From Alphaproteobacteria bacterium (GTDB lineage: Bacteria; Pseudomonadota; Alphaproteobacteria; DSM-16000; Inquilinaceae): a DNA stretch of 64,000 nucleotides. The notes below the pieces were generated by a model. That model searched no databases. It worked only from the letters and a program-made list of their open reading frames with translations, and had not been told where the DNA came from. The translations under genes and the position numbers were made by a program. Below are positions 19,478 to 29,158 of this stretch, piece after piece. The number at the start of each line of letters is the position of its first letter. Position 1 is the first letter of the stretch. The DNA lies in the NCBI GenBank assembly GCA_028284045.1, contig JANQSN010000025.1, positions 28,064-92,063 of the forward strand, written 5' to 3'.

Positions 19478-20989
19478 ATGAGCCTCGACGACGAGAACGA
19501 CCGGGCGTTCCACGAGCAGATCATCGAAGAGGTGCTCGCCGCCTACCCCGAGAAGGGCCGCAAGCGGCGCGCCAAGCACCTGAACGTCGTGGAAGAGGGC
19601 GCCAGCGACTGCGGCGTGAAGTCGAACGTGAAGTCGCTGCCCGGCGTCATGACCGTGCGCGGCTGCGCCTATGCCGGGTCCAAGGGCGTGGTGTGGGGAC
19701 CGGTCAAGGACATGGTCCACATCTCGCACGGGCCGGTCGGCTGCGGGCAGTATTCCTGGGCGCAGCGCCGCAACTACTATGTCGGCGAGACCGGCGTCGA
19801 CGCCTTCGGGACGATGCAGTTCACCTCCGACTTCCAGGAGCGGGATATCGTCTTCGGCGGCGACAAGAAGCTGCGCACGCTGATCGACGAGATCGAGACG
19901 CTGTTTCCCCTGGCCAAGGGCATGACCGTGCAGTCGGAATGCCCGGTCGGCCTGATCGGCGACGACATCGAGGCGGTCGCCCGCGCCAAGGCCGAAGAAC
20001 TGGGCAAGCTGGTGGTGCCGGTGCGTTGCGAGGGCTTCCGCGGCGTGTCGCAGTCGCTGGGCCACCACATCGCCAACGACACCATCCGCGACTGGGTGTT
20101 CGGCCGAGACGCTTCGAGTGACGAAGCGGCGAGCGATAGCGGTCCCGCCGACGGATTCGAGCCGTCGCCCTACGACGTCGTCATCATCGGCGACTACAAT
20201 ATCGGCGGCGACTGCTGGGCCTCGCGCAAGCTTCTGGAAGATGTCGGCCTGCGCGTCATCGCCCAATGGACCGGCGACTGCACGCTGGCGGAGCTGGAGC
20301 GGGCACCCAAGGCCAAGCTGAACCTGATCCATTGCTACCGGTCGATGAACTACATTTCCCGGCATTTGGAGGAGAAGTACGGAACCCCGTGGTCGGAGTT
20401 CAACTTCTTCGGGCCGACCCGGATCGAGCAGTCCTTGCGGATGATCGGCGAGTTCTTCGACGACCGGATCAAGCAGAACGTGGAGACGGTCATCGCCCGC
20501 AACCGGGTGCTCGCCGACGCGGTGATCGACAAGTACCGGCCGCGCCTGGAGGGCAAGAAGGTGATGCTCTATGTCGGCGGCCTGCGGCCTCGGCACATGG
20601 TCTCTGCCTACGAAGACCTCGGCATGGAGGTGGTCGGCGCGGGGTACGAGTTCGCCCACAAGGACGACTATCAGCGGACCATGGAGCATGTGAAGGGCGG
20701 CACGCTGATCTTCGACGACGTCACCGCCTACGAGATGGAGAAGTTCATCGAGCGGATCCGTCCCGACCTGGTCGGCTCCGGCATCAAGGAAAAGTACCCG
20801 ATCCAGAAGATGGGGGTGCCGTTCCGCCAGGTTCATTCCTGGGACTATTCGGGGCCGTACCACGCCTATGACGGCTTCGCGGTGTTCGCCCGCGACATGG
20901 ACATGGCGGTGAACAGCCCGGTCTGGGGCCTGTTCCAGGCGCCGTGGATGCAAACGCCGGCCGCAGAGACCGCCGAGCCGGCCGCTTAG
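19478..20989 (+). CDS. nifD: Nitrogenase molybdenum-iron protein alpha chain NifD
   Basis: NifD holds FeMo-co and shares the P-cluster with NifK. P-cluster cysteines are visible in [18 protein letters not shown] and [11 protein letters not shown]. FeMo-co ligands are the Cys of [10 protein letters not shown] and the His of [11 protein letters not shown]. The ATG at 19478 follows GAGGAG; an ATG 15 nt upstream is also in frame. The protein is 503 aa. An acidic Ser/Ala/Asp-rich stretch near residues 209-228, after DWVFGRD, looks longer than usual at this surface position. Confidence 0.97.
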   Translation: MSLDDENDRAFHEQIIEEVLAAYPEKGRKRRAKHLNVVEEGASDCGVKSNVKSLPGVMTVRGCAYAGSKGVVWGPVKDMVHISHGPVGCGQYSWAQRRNYYVGETGVDAFGTMQFTSDFQERDIVFGGDKKLRTLIDEIETLFPLAKGMTVQSECPVGLIGDDIEAVARAKAEELGKLVVPVRCEGFRGVSQSLGHHIANDTIRDWVFGRDASSDEAASDSGPADGFEPSPYDVVIIGDYNIGGDCWASRKLLEDVGLRVIAQWTGDCTLAELERAPKAKLNLIHCYRSMNYISRHLEEKYGTPWSEFNFFGPTRIEQSLRMIGEFFDDRIKQNVETVIARNRVLADAVIDKYRPRLEGKKVMLYVGGLRPRHMVSAYEDLGMEVVGAGYEFAHKDDYQRTMEHVKGGTLIFDDVTAYEMEKFIERIRPDLVGSGIKEKYPIQKMGVPFRQVHSWDYSGPYHAYDGFAVFARDMDMAVNSPVWGLFQAPWMQTPAAETAEPAA

Positions 20990-21048
20990 GGGGGCCTGAC
21001 CCGCCCCCGTTTTCCTTCCAGCCCGCCCGTCTGAGGAGACCCCGTGCC

Positions 21049-22587
21049 ATGTCGCAGAGCGTGGAGACCACCAAGGACCACGGCACGCTGTTCCGCGAGC
21101 CGGAATACCAGGAGATGCTGCGGGCAAAGCGGGCGGATTTCGAATGCCCGCACGCGGACGAGACGGTCCAGCGCATCAGCGAATGGACCAAGTCCGAGGC
21201 GTATCGGGAGAAGAACTTCGCCCGCGAGGCGCTGGTCATCAACCCGGCCAAGGCGTGCCAGCCCCTGGGCGCGGTCTTCTGCGCCGCCGGGTTCCAGGAC
21301 ACCCTGTCCTTCGTGCACGGCTCGCAGGGCTGCGTCGCCTATTACCGCTCCCACCTGTCGCGGCATTTCAAGGAGCCGGCGTCGGCGGTGTCCTCCTCGA
21401 TGACCGAGGATGCCGCCGTGTTCGGCGGCCTCAACAACCTGATCGACGGCCTGGCCAACGCGCACGCGCTCTATCACCCCCAGATGATCGCCGTGTCGAC
21501 CACCTGCATGGCGGAAGTGATCGGCGACGACCTGCATGCCTTCATCGGCAATGCCAAGGAGAAGGGCTCGGTCCCGGCCGACTTCGACGTGCCGTTTGCC
21601 CATACGCCCGCCTTCCAGGGCAGCCATGTGAACGGCTACGACAACATGCTGCTCGGCATCCTGACCCATTTCTGGCAGGACGCGGAGCGGACGCCGACGG
21701 CCGCCCTCAACATCATCCCCGGCTTCGACGGCTATTGCGTCGGCAACAACCGGGAGCTGAAGCGCCTGCTCGACCTCATGGGGGTCGCGCACACCATCCT
21801 GTCGGACGCCTCGGACACCTACGACACGCCCAGCGACGGCCGCTTCCGCCTCTACGACGGCGGCACCACCATCGCCCAGACCAAGGACGCCTTGAACGCC
21901 GCCGCCACGCTGTCGATGCAGGCGGCGTGCACCAAGAAGACGCTGGCCTTCGTCAAGGGCAAGGGGCAGGAGACGGCGGCGCTCAACTACCCCCTGGGCG
22001 TGGCCGGCACCGACCAATTCCTCACCACCGTGTCGGCGCTGACCGGGCAGCCGATCCCCGAGGCGCTGACGCTGGAACGCGGGCGCCTGGTCGACGCGCT
22101 GACCGACAGTCAGGCCGTGACCCACGGCAAGCGCTTCGCAGTGTTCGGCGATCCCGACTTCGTCCACGGCATGTGCCGTTTCCTGATGGAGATGGGGGCG
22201 GAGCCGCGCCACGCGCTGGCCACCAACGGCACCAAGCCCTGGGCGAAGCAGATGCGGGCGATGCTGGCGGACTCGCCCTATGGGCAGGCCTGCGAGGTCT
22301 GGCCGGGTGCGGACCTCTGGCATATGCGCTCGCTCTTGCACACCGCACCGGTCGACTTCGTGATCGGCAGCAGCCACGGCAAGTATCTGGAACGCGACAC
22401 GGGCACGCCGCTGATCCGGCTGACCTTCCCGATCTTCGACCGGCATCACCACCACCGCTTCCCGACCTGGGGCTACCAGGGCGGCTTGCAGGTGCTGGTG
22501 CGCATCCTCGACGCCATCCTGGCCAAGGCCGATGCCGACAGCGACGAGGCGGGCGTCACCGATATCAGCTTCGACCTGACCCGCTAG
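21049..22587 (+). CDS. nifK: Nitrogenase molybdenum-iron protein beta chain NifK
   Basis: NifK pairs with NifD in the alpha2-beta2 MoFe protein. P-cluster ligand regions are seen as [23 protein letters not shown] and [12 protein letters not shown]. The C-terminal [16 protein letters not shown] is typical. The ATG at 21049 follows GAGGAG and yields 512 aa; the frame is open further upstream, inside nifD, in another phase. It lies 59 nt after nifD. Confidence 0.97.
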   Translation: MSQSVETTKDHGTLFREPEYQEMLRAKRADFECPHADETVQRISEWTKSEAYREKNFAREALVINPAKACQPLGAVFCAAGFQDTLSFVHGSQGCVAYYRSHLSRHFKEPASAVSSSMTEDAAVFGGLNNLIDGLANAHALYHPQMIAVSTTCMAEVIGDDLHAFIGNAKEKGSVPADFDVPFAHTPAFQGSHVNGYDNMLLGILTHFWQDAERTPTAALNIIPGFDGYCVGNNRELKRLLDLMGVAHTILSDASDTYDTPSDGRFRLYDGGTTIAQTKDALNAAATLSMQAACTKKTLAFVKGKGQETAALNYPLGVAGTDQFLTTVSALTGQPIPEALTLERGRLVDALTDSQAVTHGKRFAVFGDPDFVHGMCRFLMEMGAEPRHALATNGTKPWAKQMRAMLADSPYGQACEVWPGADLWHMRSLLHTAPVDFVIGSSHGKYLERDTGTPLIRLTFPIFDRHHHHRFPTWGYQGGLQVLVRILDAILAKADADSDEAGVTDISFDLTR

Positions 22588-22636
22588 CGGCGCGCTGCGC
22601 CTCGCCCTGACGTCTACGCTCGGGAGCGCCCCGCCC

Positions 22637-24037
22637 ATGCCGGACCGGCAGATCGCCGCCGCTTTCGACGAGCCCGACTGCGCCGTCAACCGCGCCAAGC
22701 CGGCGGCCGAGCGCCAGCTTGGCTGTGCGGCGGCGGCGCTGGCGCCGGGGGCAGCGGCCGGCGGCTGCGCCTTCGACGGTGCCAAGATCGCGCTGCAGCC
22801 GATCACCGATGCCGCCCATCTGGTGCACGGGCCGATCGCCTGCGACGGCAACAGTTGGGACAGCCGCAACACCGGCTCCAGCGGCCCGCAGCTCTACCGC
22901 ACCGGCTTCACCACGGATCTGTCGGAGATCGACATCATCCAAGGCGGGGAGCGGCGGCTTGCCCGCGCCCTTCGCCAGGTGGCCGAAAGCCACCGTCCCG
23001 CGGCCATCTTCGTCTACGTCACCTGCGTGCCGGCCTTGATCGGCGACGACGTGGCGGCGGTGTGCGAGGCGGCGGCGGATCAGCTTGGCCTGCCCGTCAT
23101 CCCGGTCGACGTGCCGGGCTTCGTCGGATCGAAGAACCTCGGCAACAAGCTGGCCGGCCGCGTCCTGCTGGACCGGGTGGTGGGTACGCGCGAGCCGGCG
23201 GACCCGTCGCCCACCGATATCAACCTGATCGGCGAGTACAACGTGGCGGGCGAGCTGTGGCAGGTGCGGCCGCTTCTCGACCGGCTCGGAGTGCGGGTGC
23301 GCGCGGCGATCACCGGCGATGCCCGCTACCACGACGTCGCCACGGCGCACCGCGCCCGGCTCTCCATGGTGGTGTGCTCCAAGGCCATGGTGGCCTTCGC
23401 CCGCGGCCTCCACGACCGTTACGGCATCCCCTATTTCGAGGGGTCGTTCTACGGCATCGGCGAGACCTCCGCCGCGCTCAGGCAGATCGCCCTTGGCTTG
23501 GCCGCGGCAGGCGGGCCGGCCGACCTGCCGGCGCGTGCCGAAGCGCTGATCGCCGAGGCGGAGGCCCAGGCCCGGGCGCGGCTGTCGCCTTACCGGGCGC
23601 GTCTCACCGGGCGCCGGGTCCTGCTCTACACCGGCGGGGTGAAGTCCTGGTCTGTGGTCGCCGCGCTGCAGGAAATGGGCCTTACGGTGGTCGGCACCTC
23701 GGTACGCAAGTCGACCGAGGAGGACAAGGACCGCGCCCGCGCCTTGCTGGGCGACGACGCCGCCCTGTTCGGTCAGATACCGGCGCGGGAGCTTTACGGC
23801 CGGCTGGCGGCCGGCGAGGCCGACCTCTTGATGTCCGGTGGGCGCACCCAGTTCGTCGCCCTGAAGACGCGGACCCCGTGGCTGGACATCAACCAGGAAC
23901 GCCATCACGCCTATGCCGGCTATGACGGCGCGGTCGCCCTGGCGGCCGAGGTCGACGCCGCCCTTCACCATCCCGTCTGGCATCAGGTCCGCCGGCCCGC
24001 ACCCTGGGACGGCGCCGGAGCGAGCGCGTGTCGGTGA
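22637..24037 (+). CDS. nifE: FeMo-co scaffold subunit NifE
   Basis: NifE pairs with NifN as the scaffold on which NifB-co is converted to FeMo-co. It resembles Nif[27 protein letters not shown] near residue 40, the cysteine of [13 protein letters not shown] near 130, and [13 protein letters not shown]. The 466-aa length is normal. It begins 49 nt after nifK and overlaps nifN by 10 nt. No sigma-54 element was seen in the gap, so it is probably co-transcribed with nifHDK. Confidence 0.95.
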   Translation: MPDRQIAAAFDEPDCAVNRAKPAAERQLGCAAAALAPGAAAGGCAFDGAKIALQPITDAAHLVHGPIACDGNSWDSRNTGSSGPQLYRTGFTTDLSEIDIIQGGERRLARALRQVAESHRPAAIFVYVTCVPALIGDDVAAVCEAAADQLGLPVIPVDVPGFVGSKNLGNKLAGRVLLDRVVGTREPADPSPTDINLIGEYNVAGELWQVRPLLDRLGVRVRAAITGDARYHDVATAHRARLSMVVCSKAMVAFARGLHDRYGIPYFEGSFYGIGETSAALRQIALGLAAAGGPADLPARAEALIAEAEAQARARLSPYRARLTGRRVLLYTGGVKSWSVVAALQEMGLTVVGTSVRKSTEEDKDRARALLGDDAALFGQIPARELYGRLAAGEADLLMSGGRTQFVALKTRTPWLDINQERHHAYAGYDGAVALAAEVDAALHHPVWHQVRRPAPWDGAGASACR

Positions 24038-25449
24038 TCGCCCCACCGGCCCCCGCCAGGCTGGACGGCCGGCCGGCCGGCCGCCCCGCCGCCAAGGCGT
24101 GCGCCGTCAACCCGCTGAAGATCAGCCCGGCGCTGGGCGGCGCGCTCGCCTTCTTAGGAATCGACCGCGCCCTGCCGCTGCTGCACGGCAGCCAGGGCTG
24201 CACCGCCTTCGCGCTGGTCCTGCTGGTCCGCCACTTCCGCGAGGCGATCCCCCTGCAGACCACCGCGATGAGCGAGCTGAACACCATCCTCGGCGGCGCC
24301 GACAATCTGGAGCAGGCGGTCGCCACCTTGCGCGAGCGAGCGTCGCCGCGGCTGATCGGCCTGTGCTCCACGGCGCTGACCGAGACCCGCGACGAGGACA
24401 TCCGCGGCGACCTGCGTGCGCTGATGCTGCGCCATCCGGAATGGCAGGACCTGGCCGTCGTCTACGCGCCGACCCCCGACTTCGCCGGCAGCCTGGAGGT
24501 TGGCTGGGCCAGCGCCGTTCAGGCGATGATCGACGCCCTGGTCGACGAAGGGCCGCGTCCGCGACACCGCCGACAGGTCAACCTGCTGCCCGCCAGCCAC
24601 ATGACCCCGGCCGACGTGGAGGCGGTGCGCGAGATGATCGAGGCGTTCGACCTGTCGGCGGTCGTGCTGCCGGACCTGTCCGGCTCGCTGGACGGTCACG
24701 TGCCCGACGACTATGTGGCGACCACGCTCGGCGGGACCCGCGTGGAGGACATCGCCGGCATGGGCGCCGCACAGATCACGCTGGCGGTCGGCGAGCATAT
24801 GCGCGGCGCGGCGGAGGCGTTGCAGCGGCGAACCGGCGTGCCCTTCCGCGTGCTGGAGCGGCTGACCGGCTTGCAAGCCGTCGACACTTTCGTGGAGACC
24901 TTGATGGCGATCAGCGGCCGCCCGGCACCGGAGAGCGTGCGGCGCGAGCGCAGCCGCCTGGTCGATGCCATGCTGGATGGCCATGGCGCCTTCACCGGCC
25001 GGTCCGTGGCGGTCGCCGCGGAGCCCGACCTGCTGGTCTCGATCACCCGGTTCCTCAACGAGCTCGGCTGCCGGATCGCCGCCGCCGTTACCAGCATGCC
25101 CGCCGCCTCGCTGGCCGGCGTGCCGGGAACCGCCGTCGTCGGCGATCTGGACGACCTGCACCGGCTGACCGAGGCGGCCGGCGGCGCCGATCTGGTGATC
25201 GCCAACGCCCATGGTCAGGCGACGGCCGATGCCGTCGGCGCCCCCCTCTTTCGCTTGGGCTTTCCCGTGTTCGATCGCCTGGGCGCCGGCCACCGGGTCA
25301 GCGTCGGCTATCGCGGCACGCGGGACCTGCTGTTCGACATCGGCAACCTTCTCATCGCCGGCCGCACCGTGCCGACGGCACGCGGCCACCCGCGGGAGGC
25401 TTCGGACCATGACCATCTCCATGCGCCGGCTGCGCTCGGTTGCTCCTGA
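24028..25449 (+). CDS. nifN: FeMo-co scaffold subunit NifN
   Basis: NifN is the NifK-like partner of NifE. The sequences [22 protein letters not shown] and [21 protein letters not shown] are family hallmarks. It uses a GTG start within the last codons of nifE. The 473-aa length is normal. Its 3' end overlaps nifX by 41 nt. Confidence 0.95.
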   Translation: MSVIAPPAPARLDGRPAGRPAAKACAVNPLKISPALGGALAFLGIDRALPLLHGSQGCTAFALVLLVRHFREAIPLQTTAMSELNTILGGADNLEQAVATLRERASPRLIGLCSTALTETRDEDIRGDLRALMLRHPEWQDLAVVYAPTPDFAGSLEVGWASAVQAMIDALVDEGPRPRHRRQVNLLPASHMTPADVEAVREMIEAFDLSAVVLPDLSGSLDGHVPDDYVATTLGGTRVEDIAGMGAAQITLAVGEHMRGAAEALQRRTGVPFRVLERLTGLQAVDTFVETLMAISGRPAPESVRRERSRLVDAMLDGHGAFTGRSVAVAAEPDLLVSITRFLNELGCRIAAAVTSMPAASLAGVPGTAVVGDLDDLHRLTEAAGGADLVIANAHGQATADAVGAPLFRLGFPVFDRLGAGHRVSVGYRGTRDLLFDIGNLLIAGRTVPTARGHPREASDHDHLHAPAALGCS

Positions 25450-25933
25450 CGCGGAACCCGCCGGCGGGGACGCCGCCCCGATCCGGGTCGCCTTCGCCAC
25501 CCAGGACTTGAAGACGGTGAATGCCCATTTCGCCGGAGCGCGGACCTTCGCCGTCTACGAGGTCACCGCCGACGGCCACCGCTTCCGCGAGGCCATCCGC
25601 TTCGACCAGGCGAGCGCCCAGGACCAAGTGCATGCCGACGGGGAGGAGGACCGCATCACGCCGCGCGCCGACGCGCTGGAAGGATGCGCCGTTCTGTTCG
25701 TCCTGGCCATCGGCGGGCCGGCGGCGGCCAAGGTGGTCAACCGCCGCATCCACCCGATCAAGCTGCCGGCGCCCGAGCCGATCGCCGCCGTCCTCGACCG
25801 CGTCCAGGAGATGCTGCGCACATCGCCGCCCCCCTGGCTGCGCAAGGCGCTGGGCGGCGGCCGGTCGGCATGGCGCGACCGTCCTGGCGACGACGCGCTC
25901 AGCGACGACGAAGACGTTCTAGAGGATGCGTGA
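25409..25933 (+). CDS. nifX: FeMo-co carrier protein NifX
   Basis: NifX binds and shuttles cofactor precursors between NifB and NifEN. The core IRVAFATQDLKTVNAHFAGARTFAVYEV (residues ~24-50) matches the NifX/NifB-C family, with VLFVLAIGGPAAAKVVNRRIHPIK later. The ATG at 25409 is inside the end of nifN. At 174 aa it is longer than many NifX proteins because of extra N-terminal and acidic C-terminal residues. The stop and the next start share bases (TGATG). Confidence 0.93.
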   Translation: MTISMRRLRSVAPDAEPAGGDAAPIRVAFATQDLKTVNAHFAGARTFAVYEVTADGHRFREAIRFDQASAQDQVHADGEEDRITPRADALEGCAVLFVLAIGGPAAAKVVNRRIHPIKLPAPEPIAAVLDRVQEMLRTSPPPWLRKALGGGRSAWRDRPGDDALSDDEDVLEDA

Positions 25934-26427
25934 TGGCCGTCCCCGACCGGGTCGTTCCCGCCGACGGGACGGCCGGTCCGGTCGGCGCCGACCCTCAGAC
26001 GTTCCTGGGCGCGCTCGTCTCGCTGATGCGCGCGCATGACAGCTATGGCGTCTGGGACCGCAAGTCGGACGAAACGGTCCTCGCCCGCTTCGTCCTGTCG
26101 CCGGAGAAACGCCGGGCAATCCCGGTCACCGCCGATCCCGACGCCGCCGTCCTGTGGCGGCTGGACGTCTTCTACACGGCGGTCGGGCTGGCGGTCAGCC
26201 GGCAGACCGGGCTGGACGCCACAAGCCTGGTCAAGGTGTCGGGCGAGGGGTTCGGCCGCGCCGTGATCACGGTCGGGATCCTCGTGCTGGTCAGCCGCCC
26301 ATTGCGCGACGTGCACCGTTTCGGCTTCGAGTCGATCGAGGCGCTGGCGTCGGCCGGCGAGGCCCTCGTGGCCACCGCGCTCGCGCGCATCTACCGCTTT
26401 CCCGCCCTGGCCTGCGAGGCGGGCTGA
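25933..26427 (+). CDS. NifX-associated nitrogen fixation protein (DUF269)
   Basis: A 164-aa protein of the DUF269 family, regularly found directly after nifX. Its biochemical role is not established. Typical parts are FLGALVSLMRAHDSYGVWD near residue 25 and RPLRDVHRFGFESIEALASAGEALV near 125. It begins on the last base of the nifX stop codon, so it is probably coupled. A GTG one codon earlier could also serve as the start. Confidence 0.92.
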   Translation: MAVPDRVVPADGTAGPVGADPQTFLGALVSLMRAHDSYGVWDRKSDETVLARFVLSPEKRRAIPVTADPDAAVLWRLDVFYTAVGLAVSRQTGLDATSLVKVSGEGFGRAVITVGILVLVSRPLRDVHRFGFESIEALASAGEALVATALARIYRFPALACEAG

Positions 26428-26448
26428 TCACCTTGAGGAGGTAGGCCG

Positions 26449-26730
26449 ATGCCCGAGACCCCCACCCTCCGGCGTGACGGCACGCCCTGGCGGCCGCTCT
26501 ACGTCGAAGCCATCGACCCGGACGTCTGCATCGGCTGCGGGCGCTGCTTCAAGGTGTGCGTCCACGGCGTCCTGATGCTGATCGGCCTGGACGAGGACGA
26601 CACGGTCGTCGCCGCCGACGATGACGAGGCGGAACGCCGGGTCATGACACTTGCCGAGAAGGGCCGGTGCATCGGTTGTGCGGCCTGCCGTCAGGTATGC
26701 GGGTCGAAGGCGTTGACGCTGGCCGCTTGA
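26449..26730 (+). CDS. fdxB: nif-specific ferredoxin III (FdxB)
   Basis: A 93-aa two-cluster ferredoxin of the nif-specific type III group. Cysteine motifs are CIGCGRCFKVC near residue 26 and CIGCAACRQVC near 74. GAGGAGG precedes the ATG. It follows DUF269 by 21 nt and closes the nifHDKENX transcript; the next activator site starts 23 nt after its stop. Confidence 0.93.
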   Translation: MPETPTLRRDGTPWRPLYVEAIDPDVCIGCGRCFKVCVHGVLMLIGLDEDDTVVAADDDEAERRVMTLAEKGRCIGCAACRQVCGSKALTLAA

Positions 26731-26753
26731 TCGACGTTTGCGACACCCGCCGC

Positions 26754-26769
26754 TGTCGGGGGTCCGACA
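26754..26769 (+). promoter_or_regulatory. NifA upstream activator site (iscA-nfu-nifV operon)
   Basis: TGT-CGGGGGTCCG-ACA is an exact TGT-N10-ACA site about 73 bp before the third sigma-54 promoter. Confidence 0.83.
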
Positions 26770-26842
26770 AAGCCGACGTTGTTGTCCGGTCTCGCCCCCG
26801 TCGGGGAACCGACCATCGAGGCGTTCCGTCGTTCCGACCATC

Positions 26843-26857
26843 TGGCACGCGGCTTGC
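26843..26857 (+). promoter_or_regulatory. Sigma-54 promoter of the iscA-nfu-nifVW operon
   Basis: TGGCAC-GCGGC-TTGC is a consensus -24/-12 element, nearly identical to that of nifH. It lies 53 bp upstream of the iscA-like ATG and marks a third NifA-dependent transcript. Confidence 0.92.
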
Positions 26858-26910
26858 TGAACCGACGGACGAACGACCGGCCCGCCGGGCTTCTTGGGAG
26901 GGACGAGGAC

Positions 26911-27234
26911 ATGGTGGCACTGACCGAGCGCGCCCGCGACACGCTTCAGCGGCTGATCGCCGGTGCGGAGCCCGGCACGGACGGCCTGCGCATCATGGTC
27001 GAGACCGGCGGCTGTTCCGGCCTCCAGTACCGGCTGGGGCTGGAAGGCGCCAGCGGGACCGGCGACCGCGTCTACGACTTCGACGGGATCAAGGTCTATG
27101 TCGACGCCGTCAGCCAGCCGGCGGTGCAGGGCCTGCAGGTCGACTTCGTGGAGAGCGTCGAGGCGTCGGGCTTCATCTTCGACAACCCCAACGCGCGCGA
27201 CGTCTGTAGCTGCGGCAAGTCCTTCGCCGGCTGA
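26911..27234 (+). CDS. nif-linked A-type iron-sulfur carrier (IscA/HesB family)
   Basis: This A-type carrier protein probably hands Fe-S clusters to nitrogenase maturation targets. It has the three conserved cysteines: TGGCSGLQY near residue 36 and the C-terminal VCSCGKSF near 101-103. The ATG at 26911 follows GGGAGGGACGAGG. It is 107 aa, the normal size. It is the first gene after a NifA/sigma-54 promoter, so it is the nif-dedicated copy. Confidence 0.92.
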   Translation: MVALTERARDTLQRLIAGAEPGTDGLRIMVETGGCSGLQYRLGLEGASGTGDRVYDFDGIKVYVDAVSQPAVQGLQVDFVESVEASGFIFDNPNARDVCSCGKSFAG

Positions 27235-27264
27235 CCGGACGCGAGCGCCTGAGGATCCTGGGCG

Positions 27265-27600
27265 ATGCACAACGAGACGGCTCCCCTCCGCAACGGCGTC
27301 GATCCAGCCCCGCCCCCCGCCGGCCCAACGATCGAAGAGCGTCGGCGCATCGTGCAAGAGGCGATCGACGCCCTGGCCCCGGTCGTCGCCGGCGACGGCG
27401 GCATGCTCTCGCTGGTCGCCGTTGACGGTGACCAGGTCACTGTCCGCCTGGCGGGTACCTGCGGGGCGTGTGAGCTGGCCTCTCTTACGCTCTTAGGCCT
27501 GCGGGCGCGCCTTGTACCGCAGCTCGGCCGCGCCGTCCGTGTCGTGCCGGAAGGCACGCCGATCGATGTCGTGCCGGAAGGGGTGCCGATCGGTGCCTGA
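27265..27600 (+). CDS. NifU C-terminal (Nfu) domain protein
   Basis: A 111-aa protein with the Nfu/NifU C-terminal scaffold domain. IEERRRIVQEAIDALAPVVAGDGG is followed by the cluster-binding CGAC (GTCGACELASLTLLGL has the CxxC). It lacks the IscU-like N-terminal part of true NifU. The C-terminus holds two tandem copies of a nine-residue unit (VVPEGTPID, VVPEGVPIG). Its stop overlaps the nifV GTG start. Confidence 0.9.
   Translation: MHNETAPLRNGVDPAPPPAGPTIEERRRIVQEAIDALAPVVAGDGGMLSLVAVDGDQVTVRLAGTCGACELASLTLLGLRARLVPQLGRAVRVVPEGTPIDVVPEGVPIGA
27541..27594 (+). repeat. Two tandem 27-bp units at the nfu-nifV junction
   Basis: Units 27541-27567 and 27568-27594 match at 23 of 27 positions. Each begins GTCGTGCCGGAAGG. 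Together they encode the nfu tail, and the second supplies the first two bases of the nifV GTG start. Confidence 0.85.
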
Positions 27601-28783
27601 GGGGCCGCTGCTCCTGGACGACGCCTGGCCGGCGCCGGTCGTCCGTCCGCCGCGCCGCGCCGTCATCAGCGACACCACGCTGCGCGACGGCGAGCAGACG
27701 CCGGGCGTCGCCTTCACCGAGGCGGACAAGGTGGCGATCGCCACGGCGCTCGCCCGCGCCGGCGTGCCGGAGCTGGAGGTCGGCACCCCGGCGCTCGGCG
27801 GGCAGGAGCAGACCTGTATTCGCGCCGTCGTGGCCGCCGGCCTCGACTGCGATCTGGTCGGTTGGTGCCGCATGACCACCGCGGATGTCGACGCCGCCGT
27901 CGCGTGCGGCCTTCGCGCAGTCAACCTGTCGCTACCGGTCTCCGACATCATGCTGCGGGCCAAGTTCGCCCAAGGGCGCGACTGGGCGCTGGCGACGACC
28001 GAGCGCATCGTGGCCTACGCCCGCGACCGCGGTCTCGCCGTGGCGGTGGGCGGTGAGGATGCCTCGCGCGCCGATCTCGACCATGTGGCGCGGGTGATGG
28101 ACCGGGCGACGGCGCTGGGCGCCCATCGGTTCCGCTTCGCCGACACGCTGGGGGTCCTGGACCCGGTCGCCACCGGCCAGGCCATCGGCTTCCTGAGGGC
28201 CCGCGCCGACATCGCGCTGGAGATTCACACCCATGACGATCTGGGCCTGGCCACCGCCAACGCGCTGGCCGGCCTGGCCGCCGGCGCCAGCCATGTCAGC
28301 ACCACAGTCAACGGCCTGGGCGAGCGGGCCGGCAACGCGCCGCTGGAGGAGGTGGTGGTGGCGCTGACCCGGCTCCACGGCGCCGAAACCGGCGTCGATC
28401 TGTGCGCGCTGATGGCCCTGTCCGGGCTGGTGGCGGCCGCCGCCGGCCGCCCGGTGCCGCGCGGCAAGAGCATCGTCGGCGCCGATGTGTTCACCCATGA
28501 GAGCGGCATCCATGTCAGCGGCCTGTTGCGCGACCGGCAGACCTACCAGGGCCTGGACCCGGGATGGCTCGGCCGCCGGCATGCGGTGCAGCTCGGCAAG
28601 CATTCCGGCACCGCCGCCGTCGCCCATGTCCTGGCCGCGCTCGGCCGCTCGCTGGACGGCGACGCGGCGGCCGCCCTGCTGGACCGAGTGCGCGCGCACG
28701 CGGTTCGCACGAAACGGCCGCCGGATCCGACGGCCCTGGCCGCCTTCTGCGACGAACTGCTGATACGGGAGGAGCGCCCATGA
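27593..28783 (+). CDS. nifV: Homocitrate synthase NifV
   Basis: NifV condenses acetyl-CoA and 2-oxoglutarate to homocitrate, the organic ligand of FeMo-co. It is a DRE-TIM metallolyase: ISDTTLRDGEQTPGVAF near residue 25, the metal-site HTHDDLGLATANALAG near 215, and GKHSGTAAV near 340. The GTG at 27593 overlaps the nfu stop and gives 396 aa. An upstream extension of the frame only reads through the nfu repeats. It overlaps nifW by 4 nt. Confidence 0.94.
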   Translation: MPEGPLLLDDAWPAPVVRPPRRAVISDTTLRDGEQTPGVAFTEADKVAIATALARAGVPELEVGTPALGGQEQTCIRAVVAAGLDCDLVGWCRMTTADVDAAVACGLRAVNLSLPVSDIMLRAKFAQGRDWALATTERIVAYARDRGLAVAVGGEDASRADLDHVARVMDRATALGAHRFRFADTLGVLDPVATGQAIGFLRARADIALEIHTHDDLGLATANALAGLAAGASHVSTTVNGLGERAGNAPLEEVVVALTRLHGAETGVDLCALMALSGLVAAAAGRPVPRGKSIVGADVFTHESGIHVSGLLRDRQTYQGLDPGWLGRRHAVQLGKHSGTAAVAHVLAALGRSLDGDAAAALLDRVRAHAVRTKRPPDPTALAAFCDELLIREERP

Positions 28784-29130
28784 CCGGTCTCTTGGACAGG
28801 CTGAGGTCCCTCGACACGGCGGAGGACCTGCTCGACCACTTCGCCATTCCTTATGACCAGCGCATCGTCGATGTGAATCGGCTGCATATCCTCCAGCGGC
28901 TGCACGACCGGCTGCGGGAAGCCGATGTCGGCGCGCTGGACGACGGCCGGCTGCACCTGGTGTTCAGCGATCTGCTGGCGCGGGCCTATCGCGACTTCGT
29001 CACCTCCGATGCCCGCACCGAGAAGGTGTTCCGGGTGTTCCATCGCGGCACCGCCGCCGGCCTGCCCGAGGGTGCGGCCGTCATCCCCTTGGATCAGATC
29101 CGCGGCGTTCCGGTGGCCGAGCGCCGCTAG
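28780..29130 (+). CDS. nifW: Nitrogenase-stabilizing/protective protein NifW
   Basis: NifW associates with the MoFe protein and helps protect it or mature it under oxygen. The 116-aa sequence has the family layout, with a start like LLDRLRSLDTAEDLLDHFAIPYD and an ending near FRVFHRGTAAGLPEGAAVIPLDQIR. The ATGA overlap with nifV indicates coupling. It is 28 nt before the Nfn-type fusion gene. Confidence 0.93.
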   Translation: MTGLLDRLRSLDTAEDLLDHFAIPYDQRIVDVNRLHILQRLHDRLREADVGALDDGRLHLVFSDLLARAYRDFVTSDARTEKVFRVFHRGTAAGLPEGAAVIPLDQIRGVPVAERR

Positions 29131-29158
29131 CCCGGCGTCCTGGGAAGGGGTTCGACCC

